Source: Tupaia tana
Lineage: Eukaryota; Chordata; Mammalia; Scandentia; Tupaiidae
Direction: 5' to 3'
Length of the DNA: 64,000 nt
NCBI GenBank assembly: GCA_026018925.1
Contig: JAKSZU010000018.1
Span: forward strand, 806,001 to 870,000
Shown: in pieces, positions 21,530-35,421 of the stretch
Position numbering within the stretch: position 1 is the stretch's first letter
Layout of the letters: every line of letters starts with the position of its first letter
Made by a program: the position numbers and the translations under genes
Notes under the pieces: generated by a model
What the model saw: only the letters and a program-made list of their open reading frames with translations
Databases searched by the model: none
What the model was told of the DNA's origin: nothing

Positions 21530-22640
21530 GCAAGGCCACTACTGTGCGCCCCCCGACCTTGGAACAATGCTTGGGTCAATTAGCATATTGGCAAGGCCAT
21601 TTGCTATCCGCTCCGGGACTGTAGTAGCCTTGCTGGGAAGTGACCCCCCTCTGACTCCCCGATTTACTACTATAAAAGAATTACATAGCTCCCTCATACA
21701 TCTTGAGTGTGTGGTAAGATTTCCCAAAAGTCCCCCGACCGCTCCCCTTTACCCTGACCACCTACTGTCAATTACAATGCTTCATCCTGCGATCATAATG
21801 GAGGGTGTGCTAAAGTTCTATCTAGGCAGAAATCATCTTGACGTTTGGAAGGCCCTTCAAGACACATTTAATATAAATAATCTTTTTACATACGATAGGA
21901 CTAGGCCAAAACTGGCCTAGGACGAGAGTTCTAACAAAATACACAACAGTGATGCCATGGGCTACACAAGTGAATCCACAACACCATAAATCCATTCTAA
22001 AGTTTTTCATTAACTTATTAGTCACTTTACCACCAGTTGAAAAGGCTGTCCCCGCCCTCACCAAGCGAACAGTAACTTCACCCCTTCAGGATAGGCAAAT
22101 ATATTAGGATTCCTTAAGTTTTAGATCCCTATAGAATTATATAAGTATCATTCTTTATGAAAATCCATAAGAACTAATGTCTATGCTTGAGATTTTCTTT
22201 TAGTAATCATAAGACGGCTGCTGCTGAACATCGGCTGATAATTAACTCTACCTGCTAATTGTTTCCTGAAACCGCACTGCTTGAAGTTACCAGAAACCTG
22301 CTTTCATCAATCAAACAATTGTTGAACTGTATCGATGATTAATAGACCTGCCCTTAATCAAACCCTGAATGGTCTCTATTGTTAAAACTGTATGAATTGA
22401 TAATTAGAACACGTAGCCCCTCTCCCGTTCACTTGCATGTATCACATTTTCAATAAAAAGGCACGATGATTCCTAGCAGTTGTCACTCCTCAGAGAGCAA
22501 TCTCTGGGAAGTGTCCGGCTGAGGACGTGCATGAAAAGGCACCGAGACCTTAGTCTTCCTTTCCTTCGCCACCTCCGTCGAGTCAACCCACCCCCGCCAA
22601 GGCTGGTCCCCGGCACTTCCCAAGTTGCGGGTTCAGAACT
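21530..22640 (+). mobile_element. AT-rich block with LTR-like 3' end (solo LTR or retroelement relic)
   Basis: This 1.1-kb block is much richer in A+T than its surroundings. It has an AATAAA signal at 22452-22457 followed by a region with the inverted pair cagagagcaatctctggg, as in the R/U5 part of an LTR. It ends near the SINE at 22728. No gag, pol or env frame was recognised. A 117-aa open frame at 21567-21920 resembles nothing I know. Confidence 0.4.
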
Positions 22641-22727
22641 CGAGTTGCGCCGTCAGCTGGGCAATGCCCCAACCACCATGCCATCAGCTGGCCCCATCCT
22701 TTCTCTTTTTTTAAAAGAATTATTTAT

Positions 22728-22998
22728 TGGGACCAGCAGTTAGCGTAATGGCTATGTCGCTGGACTCCCATGTAGTCGACCGTGGTTCGAGTCCCGGACC
22801 CGGCGGCTTAAACTCACGCCGGGCGCGTGTGCGTGCGTGCCCAAGATCCCGAGAGGAGAATGGAGGAGAAGGGATTGCGGCGTGGCCATCCCCCCTGGGG
22901 GGTGATTTCCTGCTTTCTATCTCTCTGTCTCTCTCTGTCTGTCTGGCGAGCGCACGCGCCCTATAGCAAAAACCTCTCCAAAAAAAGAAAAAAACAAA
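22728..22998 (+). repeat. SINE-L, young subfamily
   Basis: Nearly identical to copies at 30997 and 46159, sharing ggcggcttaaact, gatttcctgctttctatc and tctgtctgtctgg. Flanked by aaaagaattatttatt on both sides (22712-22727 and about 23006-23021). Confidence 0.95.
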
Positions 22999-23011
22999 AA
23001 AACAAAAAAGA

Positions 23012-23182
23012 ATTATTTATTTAATTTTATTTATCATTATTATTAATTTTAAAATTTGGGACAGGGCACACATTCTCACTAGAGAGGGGGAAGTGAGAAA
23101 GCAAGCTGTCGGGTCCGGGACTTGAACTGTGATCAGCCATGTGGGAGTCCAGTGCCTTAACCACCACGCCACCTGCTGGCCC
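23012..23182 (-). repeat. SINE-S split by a younger SINE-L
   Basis: Reads from an AT-rich tail through agtgagaaagcaagctg to accacgccacctgctggccc. Its A/T tail was the target of the SINE-L at 22728, so a short tail piece lies left of that insertion. Confidence 0.85.
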
Positions 23183-23370
23183 AGGCCCTTTATACAGCCC
23201 AGATGACACGTGTGCTTGCCAGAGAGGGAGGAGAGAAAGACCCCGGGGAGCGTGGCCAGCCTCCGTGTGCCCACCATTACCGGGCAGCCCACGGGCTCGG
23301 GCTCCATCAGGAACCTGGAAACAGACTCAGAGTGGGAGGAAGGGCTGAGGGGCCCGGAGAGCGCCCCCAC

Positions 23371-23575
23371 TTTATTTGGAAGGTTTTGCCTTAGGGCACA
23401 TGCACTCTGCAGGGGACAGAGACAGCGAGAGGGGAAGTGAATCGCCCCCAGGAGGATGGCCACCCTCAGGCTCTTCTCCTCCACCCTCCTCTCTGGATCT
23501 TGGGCATGTACACACACCGGGTCTGGGACTCGAACCTCGGCTGACCATGTGGCATCCAGCATCCCCCCCTGCACA
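23371..23575 (-). repeat. SINE-L, diverged
   Basis: Parts in order: ggaaggttttgccttagggc, gaggatggccacc, ctggatcttgggcatg, gggactcgaacctcgg. Confidence 0.75.
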
Positions 23576-23793
23576 CATTTTAAAGGACAAATTAGGGGCA
23601 GCATCCCAGGTCCCAGGTGTGTGGCCAGCTCGACCACCGGTAAGGGCACGGTTGTCCCCCAGCCTTTCTGGAGTGGCCAGGCCTGGGGAAATGCCATTTG
23701 CATTCTGGGAGGGGCATCATCAGGTCTCTGGCACCAGTAGTTTCCATGCTACAAAGTATCTTAAGAGTTTACCCCCACCCCCTACCCCATCCC

Positions 23794-24040
23794 TGGGCCA
23801 GCAGGTGGCGTAGTGGTTAAGGCGCTGGACTCCCACGTGGTTGACCACTGTTCAAGTCCCAGACCCCGTGGTTTGAAACTCATGCCAGGCGCGTGTGCAT
23901 GTGTGCCCAAAATCCTGAAAGGAGAATGGAAGAGAAGGGATTGCGGCATGGCCACCCCTCTGGAGGGGCTTTCTCGCTTTCTGTCTCTCTCTGTCTTTCT
24001 GGTGAGCGCACATATCCTGTAGCAAAAGTCTCTCAAAAAA
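23794..24040 (+). repeat. SINE-L with SINE-S-like head
   Basis: The head reads gccagcaggtggcgtagtgg (SINE-S style), but the body and tail are SINE-L (atggccacccctctggaggg, tgtagcaaaagtctctc). Confidence 0.85.
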
Positions 24041-24094
24041 GTTTACCCCTTATTTTTCCTGAGCTAGCTCCATAGCTGCATAAATCTCATAAGG

Positions 24095-24200
24095 TGGGAA
24101 AATGGAGGAGAGAGGGGCAGAGGCACCATTTCCCACGGGGGCTTCTCCTTTCCTTTTCTCTCTCCGGCGAGTACATGCACCCTCTAGCAAAAATAGAGTT
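24095..24200 (+). repeat. SINE-L 3' fragment
   Basis: Only the body hairpin and tail remain (catttcccacgggggct, ccctctagcaaaaatagag). Confidence 0.65.
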
Positions 24201-24237
24201 TAAAAAACGTTGTAGTATAAAAGCATTACCCAATAAA

Positions 24238-24500
24238 GAGACCAGCAGTTGGCGTAATGGCTATGTTGCTGGACTCCCACGTAGTCGACTGTGGTTCGAG
24301 TCTCGGACCCAGTGGCTTAAACTCACGCCGGGCGCGTGCGCATGCGTGCCCAAGATCCCGAGAGGAGAATGGAGGAGAAGGGATTGCAGTGTGGCCATCC
24401 TCCCTGGGGGGCGATTTCTCGCTTTCTGTCTCTTTCTGTCTTTCTGGTGAGCGCATGCACCCTGTAGATAAACCTTTCAAAAAATAAAAATAAAAAAAGC
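24238..24500 (+). repeat. SINE-L
   Basis: Complete from agaccagcagttggcgtaat to ccctgtagataaacctttc. Confidence 0.9.
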
Positions 24501-24537
24501 ATGATGTAATAAAGCTGCTGAAGCACTTAAAAACATC

Positions 24538-24910
24538 AGGAGCTAGCGGGTGGCGTGGTGGTTAAGGCACTGGACTCCCACACGGCCGACTGCTGTTTGA
24601 GTCCCAGACCGAGCAGTTTGCTTTCTCACTTTCTCTCTGGCGAGTGTGTGTGTCCTGTAGCAAGTTAAAAATAGTAAAGATAGGGGACCAGCAGGTGGCG
24701 TGGTGGTTAAGGTGCTGGACACTCCCACATGGCTGACCATGGTTCACGTCCTGGCCCTGGTAGCTTGCTTTCTCACTTTCCTTCTCTGTGTGTGTGTGTG
24801 TCTCTCTCTCTGTGATCAAATTAAAATAAATGAATAAATAAAATAAAAAATAAATGAAGTTAAATAATTCTTTTAAAAATAGTAAAGATAAATAAAATCA
24901 AATAAATAAT
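24538..24910 (+). repeat. Two tandem SINE-S copies
   Basis: Copy one at 24538-24683 (gtggcgtggtggttaaggca) and copy two at 24684-24910 (ggggaccagcaggtggcg). The second ends in a long aataaatgaataaat-type tail. Confidence 0.85.
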
Positions 24911-24934
24911 TATTACTATTTAAAAATTTTTTTA

Positions 24935-25102
24935 ATTCCATTTGTTATTATAATTAGTATTATTATTTTTAATTCGATCAGAGAGAGAGAGAGAGAGAGA
25001 GAGAGGAAAGTGGGAAGGCAGGAAGTGAGGCCCGGGACTCGAACCATGGTCAGCCGTGTGAGAAACCAGTGCCCTGAACCATCATGCCACCTGCTGACCC
25101 AT
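24935..25102 (-). repeat. SINE-S with (ga)n expansion
   Basis: The reversed CT stretch is a gagagagagagag run at about 24980-25006, then gggactcgaaccatggtcag and cacctgctgaccc. Confidence 0.85.
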
Positions 25103-26030
25103 AAATAAATAATTATTTTTAAAACATACAAAAAAATCTTTCCTTTGAGAGCTTGAGAAATCTTACGGCCCCATACTGCGGCCAATGGTAATTATTCACG
25201 GTAACCGAAGTCTGAGGGCCTCGCCCTCATCTCCCCTTCCGCCCAGCCCTCATGAAGATTTCTCCTTAGGAGAATTTCCCTTTTCCCTCAACAGAAGAGG
25301 AAGCTGAAGGCCCTGTCCTTTCCGGGAGCTCCCAGCTCAGGCTTAGTCGCCCTACTCCGTGCTCCCCAGGAGGGGGGACGGTGACACACCTGGTTGCTCA
25401 CTCTGACCAGGGAGACGCCCCCGCCTGGCGGAAGGACTCTGGGCCCTGGCCTGGTCTCCCTGAGGCCCAAGGCCAGCTCCAGGTCCTCCGCGGTGAAGTC
25501 TGAGCTTAACCAGGCCGGGCGGGGGCTGCCCGGCACCTGCTCCCGAGTTCTGCCGCTCCCTGGCCGACCGCGGCTCCGAGTACACTGGTGCCTGCGCCCT
25601 TGCCGGGACCACTCGCAGCTCGGCCCTGTTTGTGTTTCTGGCTTGGCCTGGAGGGGAAGTGAAGGACTGCGTGCCGACGCCTCCTCGGGGACGTGCTCTC
25701 CTCTCTCTCGTGAACACACATTCCTTTTGGGGGGGCGACACTCAAGAGGAAGGGCCGGTGGGGAGGAGAGCAGCCCCTTGGGGAGTCCGGGGACCGGGAA
25801 GCGGGGGCTGACGTTACGGGCCCATCTCTGAAGTGCCCGCCCAGGACAGACCAGGAACAGGAAGAGCGCGTGGGGACCAGCTGGCCCTGGGCGCTGGCCT
25901 GGGCTGCTTGGTCCTCAAGGCCAGCTTCTCCTGAGCTCAGCCCCCGCCCTCGGCTGCAGTGCCGGGACCCAGCCCCTGGGAGAGCCACCAGGGGTTCTCC
26001 GCAGGTGAGCAACAGCACAGGTCGGCCGCC
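25103..26030. other. Intergenic DNA with one orphan exon-like frame
   Basis: On the minus strand, 25392-25540 is open and reads PAWLSSDFTAEDLELALGLR. It ends at VSNQ just before a gtgtgt donor-like site. I do not recognise the peptide and found no partner exon, so it is listed only so that it can be searched. Confidence 0.25.
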
Positions 26031-26035
26031 GGGGA

Positions 26036-26145
26036 GCCACGTCACGTGTGACATGCCGTCACCCCAGGCTACCACATCACGTGTGACATGCCGTCACCCC
26101 AGGCTACCGCGTCATGTGTGACACGCTGTCACCCCAGGCTACCGT
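26036..26145. repeat. 35-bp tandem repeat, about 3 copies
   Basis: The unit contains gtgtgacatgccgtcacccc followed by aggctacc. The third copy has diverged. Confidence 0.85.
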
Positions 26146-27580
26146 GTCCCTAGCGTGGCCACCATTGCCGGCCAACCCTCCGCTCGGTTTCTGTCTGTAC
26201 CACTCCCTGCTGGACCAGGGTGCGGCGAGGGTTTGGGAGTAAACGGTGTCAGCACGAGGGGGGCTGCTAGCACCCGTTTCTAGAGATGACGGGGTTCAGG
26301 AGCCTCTGGCCCTGCCAGCTGATGGCCACTCCCTGCAGCCCCACTGTGCGTCCTACCTCTGCGGCTCCCCGGACCTGGCAGGGGCTTGGAGGTCTGTGCC
26401 CCCGGGGTCCAGGGACAGGGAGTTGGGTGGCTCCATGGGCCCCGCTCAGGGCTTTCAAGGTCAGCACAGAGAAGGGAAAGCGAAGCCAGACTCGCAAGGC
26501 GGAGTGTGGACAGAAATCTGAGAAATACGCATGGGGCGGTGAGCACGCTCAAGGCTCTCCAAACCCCGACAGGTGGAAAGGCAAAGTCCGGGAGCCGGAG
26601 AGGGCGGAGGCGGTGCGCCCGCGGCCCTGGGGGAGGCCTTGGCCCTGGCACTCCTCCAGACACCTGCTCAAGCCCCAACGTCGTGTGAAGACGCCGCCCC
26701 GCTCAACGACTTGCCGCCCAGTCTGGCAGGGCTGACGCAAGTGCCTCCATTTCGACTCTGCCCCTCGGTCTCCGTCTTCCCCTGGAAGTGCTGCTCACAT
26801 CAGGGCTTGGGTGCCAGGACGGACTTGTCCCACTGGAGGGACGTGACAGCCTGTGTCGAAGCCCTCTTGGCCACCTTTGTCCACGGGGGGCTTGCAGGGG
26901 AGGGCTCCGGGCCAAGGCCCCTGAAGTCCTCCCTCAAAGCTGACAGGCCCCCGCGCCAGCACTCGCTAGCCCTCGCCACGAGGAGCAGTTTTGCAGCTTC
27001 AGCGACAAGAACGTGGAGACCAGTGATTCGGTGAGGCCGCCCAGCAGTGCCCTGAAAGGGCCCAGTGCTCTCTCCGGCACGCAGCGCTCAGGCAGCGGGC
27101 AGAGCTTTCTGCCCATGGGCGCGGCGAGGAAGCACCGCTGGCCTCCCTGCCGTGGGGTCCCTCGGAGTCTGCACAACAGCCCCAGCAGGAACTGGGAGCC
27201 AGCCTGCATAGAGGGGCGCTCGGGACCGCCAGGCCCCATGGGGTCCGAACACCACGGGCAGCTGGGCAGGAGTGGGTGCGGCCATGAGCACAAGGGCTCA
27301 TGGGGGCAGGAGGTGTGGGACCCTCCGCTGCCCCGAGAGGAGGTTCCCGAAGACCAGGGGCCACCTGACGGAGAAAAAGGCCTTCTGCACATGTGCCCAT
27401 GTCCACATGTGTGTTACATGTGTGTCCAAGCAACAGGTGGGAATGTGTCCATGTAACATTTGCACATGTGAATGTGTGCCCATGTCCCTGACATGTGTGA
27501 CGCATATCCATGTGACAAGCATGCGAGTGTTCGTGGCGGGCATATCTTTCTGCCTCACCAAGGGTGCGAGCAGAGCACTG
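26146..27580. other. Intergenic DNA, no gene recognised
   Basis: Unique GC-rich sequence. At 27385-27520 there is a cluster of acatgtg-type motifs that is simple-sequence-like rather than coding. Confidence 0.4.
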
Positions 27581-27584
27581 GGGC

Positions 27585-27800
27585 GCCCGGGAGACCCTCA
27601 CCCGGGGGGTGGTTTCTCACTTTCCCTCTTGCTGTCTGTCTGGCGAGGACACGTACGCCAAGGCAAAACCTCTAAAGAAACAAAGCACACCGGGCACATG
27701 TGCACGCATGTCCGAATTCCTGAGAACGGAGGATTGTGGTGTGGCCATCCCCCGTGGGGGCTCGCGCTCTCTCTCTCTCTCTCTCTCTCAAAGCAAAATA
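27585..27800 (+). repeat. Two SINE-L 3' fragments in tandem
   Basis: Fragment one (27585-27680) ends ggcaaaacctctaaag. Fragment two (27683-27800) starts at the body (caccgggcacatgtgcacgc) and carries a (ct)n run. Confidence 0.7.
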
Positions 27801-27809
27801 AACAAAGGG

Positions 27810-29165
27810 AAAAGTAAGAAAGCTGCTCTGCTCAGCCCTCGCAGAGACCAGGTCCGCAGACACAAACCTTCCCTCTGCAGCAGCGGAAGCAGCCCTGCCA
27901 CCTGGCGGCCACCACATGCATCGCTGGCCAGGGGGACGCGCCTGCCCCTGGCAGCCTGTGCTGTGTCCCCACAAGGCTGAGCGCCCTGCGGAACCCTGCT
28001 GCCCTGGACACAGCTGAAGCACGAGGGCACGCGGTGGGTCCTCCCTGCCGCCAGCAGTCAGCCGGGCACAGGGCACCAGCTCGCGGCTGGGCCTCCCGTC
28101 GGGCTTACAGGGCTGGTGTAAGGTCGGGCCGTGGGGCCGTCTCGCCGAGCCGGAAGCTCCAGCAGTGCCAGGATGGCCTAGCTCCGTTGCTGCTGTGGGC
28201 CCCAGGTGCCTGCGAGGACTGGCTCTGTAGCCAGCGAGAGCCCAGGAGACCAAGCCACGAGTCCTACTACTACATGTGAAGGGTGCCGGCACCGCCCCAG
28301 CTGCAAGGCCCAGCCCGGGGGTGGGAGTGGACGGACTGGCAGTGTGGGCCCCTACCTGGGGAGGCTGCATCAGCACCTGCCCTCCCAGACCCTCAGCCTC
28401 AGGAGAGATGCTGCCGCCCCATCCCTCCCCGGGCCAGGTTCCCATTTCCACGCAGGCTGGCCAGCCCTGGCCAACGAGCAACCAGCTACCACAAACGGCG
28501 AAAATCTGGGCACTAGGGGTGGGGGGAGCCGCCCAGGCAGGTGTCAGGCATGGGCCGGAGCCACACCTCACAGGTCCTGTAGCTCACTGGACACCAGGCA
28601 CAGACCCATTGCAGCGCCACCATCCCATGTTCTGTGGGCGCCCCCAGGGAGTGGACAGCCTCTCCTGCTCAGCACTGACCCCCACCACTGGGTGCCCATG
28701 TAGAGCCGCCCAGGGGCTTGTCCCCAGCCCCCAGGTCTGGACCCATGGGGGGGGGGCTTCTCTGGAGAGCCACCCCAACCCTCACCTCCCAGTGCAACCT
28801 CCAACAGGGTTGCCAGACAGGGACAAGCCTGGGTCCAGTACCCCCCTCACTTAAAGAGCAGAGCTGTCAGCCAGGGCCTCCAGTTCTGGGAGCCACAAGC
28901 AGAGGGACACACCCTGCAGAGCACTGCCCTGAGGTGACCTCTCAGCCACAGGCAAAAGCAAAGACGGGTCTTCTGCTGGCTGTCCAGTGCTGCTTGGGCA
29001 GCTGTGGTGTAGTCCAGCAGACAGGTCCCTCACGGCCAGCCCTGCAGTCCATGCTCTGGACCAGGCAACGCACGCACACACTGGGCATACACACGTGTTT
29101 TCAGTATGGCTGTGTCCATGAAGGGACTCTCCATTCTCTGGGCACATGTCCTCTGGCAGGACACT
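27810..29165. other. Intergenic DNA, no gene recognised
   Basis: GC-rich unique sequence downstream of RPL13. No copine exon or other conserved frame was seen on either strand. Confidence 0.4.
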
Positions 29166-29167
29166 GC

Positions 29168-29545
29168 AGGGCCCAGCAGGCTGTGAGGGCTCTATCATTG
29201 GACTCCCAGTCAGTCCCAGACCCAGCAGCTTCACACACCAAAATCCCGAGAACGGAGGTGGGACTGTGGCGTGGCCATTTCTCAGTGTCTAGCAGGCACA
29301 CATGCTATAGCACAGGTCTCTTGGGACCCACAGATGGTATAACGCCGACATCACTGGACTCCCCAGCAGCTGGACAGTGGAGTCCTGGACCCAGTGGCTT
29401 AAGACTCATGCAGAGCACAAGTGCTTGTGCACCCCAAGTCCCAAGAGAATGGAGGGATAGCAGCATGACCATCCCTCGGGGACAATCTTTCTGTCCCTCT
29501 GGTGAGTGCATGTGCCCTATAGCAAAAAATCTCTCAAGCAAACAC
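29168..29545 (+). repeat. Two diverged SINE-L copies in tandem
   Basis: 29168-29320 ends tgctatagcacaggtctctt. 29321-29545 runs from gggacccacagatggtataa to tatagcaaaaaatctctc. Confidence 0.7.
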
Positions 29546-29766
29546 AAAACCAAACCATGCTGCCCCAACAGCCAAGGCAGACCCAGGCAGTCCACAAGGG
29601 CTTACCGGGCGGGCCACTCCGTCCTGAGATGCTGCGACAGCAACCACTCTGCTAGCAGGGCAATCCTGGTCATTTTCCCACAAGCTATTACCTAGCCAGT
29701 AAAATGCAAAAGCCACCACCTAAGCCAGGGCCCAGAAGGCAGTGTGGTGAAAAGCACTGGATCCCG

Positions 29767-29980
29767 GGACCATCAGCGTTATGGCTATGTCGCTGGACTC
29801 CCATGTAGTCGACCCCAGTTCAAGTCCCAGACCCAGTGGCTTAAACTCACGCCAGGCGCGTTCGTGAATGCCCAAGATCCAAAGAGGAGAATGGAGAAGG
29901 GATTGAGGTGTGGCCATCCCCTCTGGGGGGTGATTTCCTGCTTTCTGTCACCCTATGGCAAAAACCTTAAAGAAAAAAAG
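29767..29980 (+). repeat. SINE-L with internal deletion of the CT stretch
   Basis: The head and body are normal, but the CT-rich segment jumps from ctttctgtcaccc straight to tatggcaaaaacct. It is inserted after ggatccc in an older SINE head (29715-29766). Confidence 0.85.
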
Positions 29981-30087
29981 CAATCCGGGTTCCGGGCTAC
30001 TACCTCTAAGCACCCAGGCCCTACTAATATGCGACACACACACACTGCAGACCCAGTTCCCCAGTGTTATTAAGTCCCCAACACATA

Positions 30088-33095
<3,008 letters not shown>

Positions 33096-33303
33096 CTACG
33101 GCCCTGGGGCCGCGGGGGCAGGGATGGAGTCAGCGCCCGGGCCGGCCGCGAGCGCCCCGCGGGACTGCGTCCCCATCCCTCCATCCCGGGCCACCCGGCC
33201 GCCGGCCTCGGTCCGACCCCCTCCGCGGCGACCACCAGGCTCTTCCATAGCCCGATGGCGGCGGATGGCACCCGATGGCCGCGGCAACACTGCGCTCACT
33301 CAC

Positions 33304-33345
33304 CTCTGCGGAGAACGGCCGAGCGGAAAGGAAGCGACACCGCAA
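33304..33345 (-). promoter_or_regulatory. RPL13: RPL13 non-coding exon 1 with 5' TOP start
   Basis: On the minus strand CTTCCTTTCC (33325-33334) begins a pyrimidine tract of the 5' terminal oligopyrimidine kind. It continues CGCTCGGCCGTTCTCCGCAG to a consensus donor gtgagt at 33298-33303. TOP mRNAs are translated under mTOR/LARP1 control. The exact start base is inferred. Confidence 0.8.
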
Positions 33346-33805
33346 AGCAACCTGGGATGGTTGTCGGCCCGGCCAATCAGAGGTGGCGGGGCGTCCTGAC
33401 CAATCAGAACTGAAAGGAAGTGACGTCTCAGCGGCGCTCCTCCCCACGCCGGGCTTGTAGTCATGGACGCCCGGGACGCCGAGTGCGGCTCGGAATTGGG
33501 CCGTGAGCGCGGGAGGCCGGCATGCTTGGTTCCGCCGCAGGAGCCCCCCCATGGCTTCCGCCCTGCGCGGGCGGGTTAGGCGCACAGTTGGCGCCACGCC
33601 AGGGCCGCGGGGGCTCGGCCGGGCCCTGCTCCCGGGTGTGGGCATGCGCGCTCACGCCTGCGGTGTGCACGCCGCCGATCGCCGGCTGACCCCGTTTAAC
33701 CCCCACTGCAGGAATTTCATGACACGTGAAACTTGGAGGCCCTGCTCTGCGCGCTGTGGCCCTCTCTGCCGCACTGAGACAGGCTTGCGTGTTAGAAAAA
33801 TCGGG
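33346..33805. other. Sequence upstream of RPL13
   Basis: The CpG-rich promoter flank fades into unique sequence. No TATA box and no divergent first exon could be recognised. Confidence 0.4.
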
Positions 33806-33809
33806 GTAA

Positions 33810-34115
33810 GGGGCGCCAGGGGGCGTGGTGGCTAAGGGCGCTGGACTTCCACAGGGTTGACCACCGTTCGAGTCCTGGACCTAGCGGCTTGCTTTCTTAC
33901 TTTCTCTGATCAAATTAACATAAGTTGAATAAAATAATTCTTAAAAAAAATTAAAATCAGCTTGTGCGACCAGCAGGTGGTGTGGTGGCAAAGGCACTGG
34001 ACACTTCCACATGGCCAGCCACGGTTCAAGTCCCAGACCTGGTGGCTCACTTTCTCTGCTCAAATTTTTAAAAATTAAAAAAAGAATGAATAAATAAAAT
34101 TAATTCTTTAAAAAG
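33810..34115 (+). repeat. Two tandem SINE-S copies
   Basis: 33810-33955 (gggggcgtggtggctaaggg) and 33967-34115 (gaccagcaggtggtgtggtg). Both end in AT-rich tails ending aattctttaaaa-like. Confidence 0.85.
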
Positions 34116-34394
34116 TCAGGTTGAGACTCAGAATTTACAACTTATGATCTGGAAAGAACACGTAAGAGCACGCGTAGCCTCACGACTGCACTCAGCCAAC
34201 GTGGGAAGGGAAGCCGGCTCTTCCACTTGGTCCGAGTGTGCTCTATCACGACGCAGGCACCACCAACCTGCTTGCCCGCAGTTGTTGGTGAACACGGGCT
34301 GTAAATGTGACGTTGACACTTAGGTTTGCTTTAGTCTGTCCTTTTCCAGAAACAGACCAGCTAACTGTCAGCAGCCCAGAGTCAGGAGGGTCTA

Positions 34395-34759
34395 GGGACC
34401 AGCAGTTGGCGTAATGGCTATGTCGCTGGACTCCCATGTAGTCGACCACAGTTCGAGTCCTGGACCTGGTGGTTTAAACTCACGCCGGGCGTGCCCAAGA
34501 TCCTGAGGGAACCAGCAGTTGGTGTAATGGCTATGTCGCTGGATTCCCATGTAGTCGACCGCGGTTCGCGTCCCGGACCCGGTGGCTTAAAACTCATGCC
34601 GGGCGCGTGTGCATGCGTGCGTGCCCAAGATCCCAAGAGGAGAATGGAGAAGGGATTGCGGCGTGGCCATCCCCCCTGGGGGGTGATTTCTCGCTTTCTG
34701 TCTCTATGTCTCTCTCTCTCTCTCTGGCGAGTGCACGCACCCTATAGCAAAAAACCTCT

Positions 34760-34792
<33 letters not shown>

Positions 34793-34930
34793 TCCTGAGA
34801 GGAGAATGGAGAAGGTATTGTGGCGTGGCCATCCCCCGGGGGGGTGATTTCTCTTTCTGCCTCTGCCTTTCTTGCAAAAGCACACACCCTATAGCAAAAA
34901 CCTCTCCAAAAAAAGAAAAAAGAAAAAAGG
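34395..34930 (+). repeat. SINE-L interrupted by a second SINE-L
   Basis: The outer copy occupies 34395-34507 and 34788-34930; the inner copy occupies 34508-34787. The target sequence gatcctgag occurs on both sides of the inner copy. Confidence 0.92.
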
Positions 34931-35109
34931 ATGGGGGTGAGCTGCCTGGGCCAGGCACCTGCACTCGCCTGGCCGAGCTGCTGCAGGGTGACCTGCGAAG
35001 GCGCAGCACGTGGGATCAGGACCAGCGGGTCACCTCGGTACCACACCATGGCTTCCCTCCCGGGGGCCTGACTGGGAGCAGGGGCTGGGAGGAGTGAACG
35101 GTGCATCAC

Positions 35110-35420
35110 AGAACTGAGGTGAAACCCACTGTCCCTGCTTCACAGTCGCTTTGTCCACTGGAACGGGTTCGAGCCCCACCCACTCCATTCTGAGTGTAAC
35201 TGCAGCACAATGGGCAAGGGTTTGTGGAGTAGGTGCTTGCCCTGGCCTCCCCCTTCTCGGCCCCTTTCAGTGCTCCCACCAGGGACAGAGATAACTTTTG
35301 TGACCACCAACATCCCTGTCGCGATTACTGAATTATTCTGGACAGACCGCTGACTCAGGTCAACTCTAACTGCCCTAACCCAGATTTCCACCTAAATTCC
35401 AGCTGCTTATAATTCAAATG
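35110..35420. other. Short unique spacer, nothing recognised
   Basis: About 300 bp without repeat or conserved frame between RPL13 and SPG7. Confidence 0.4.
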
Positions 35421-35421
35421 C

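Noticed and set aside
21567-21920. 117-aa frame in the AT-rich block
   Set aside because: No similarity I can recognise, no typical start context, and the block looks like a decayed retroelement.
22728-22800. tRNA genes in the heads of SINEs
   Set aside because: Box A and box B are present, but the acceptor and anticodon stems do not close and the heads continue into SINE bodies.
22727-22966. Recurrent 60-120 aa frames such as MAMSLDSHVVDRGSSPGPGG, seen at dozens of places on both strands
   Set aside because: Each is the translation of a SINE-L copy and moves with it; not a gene family.
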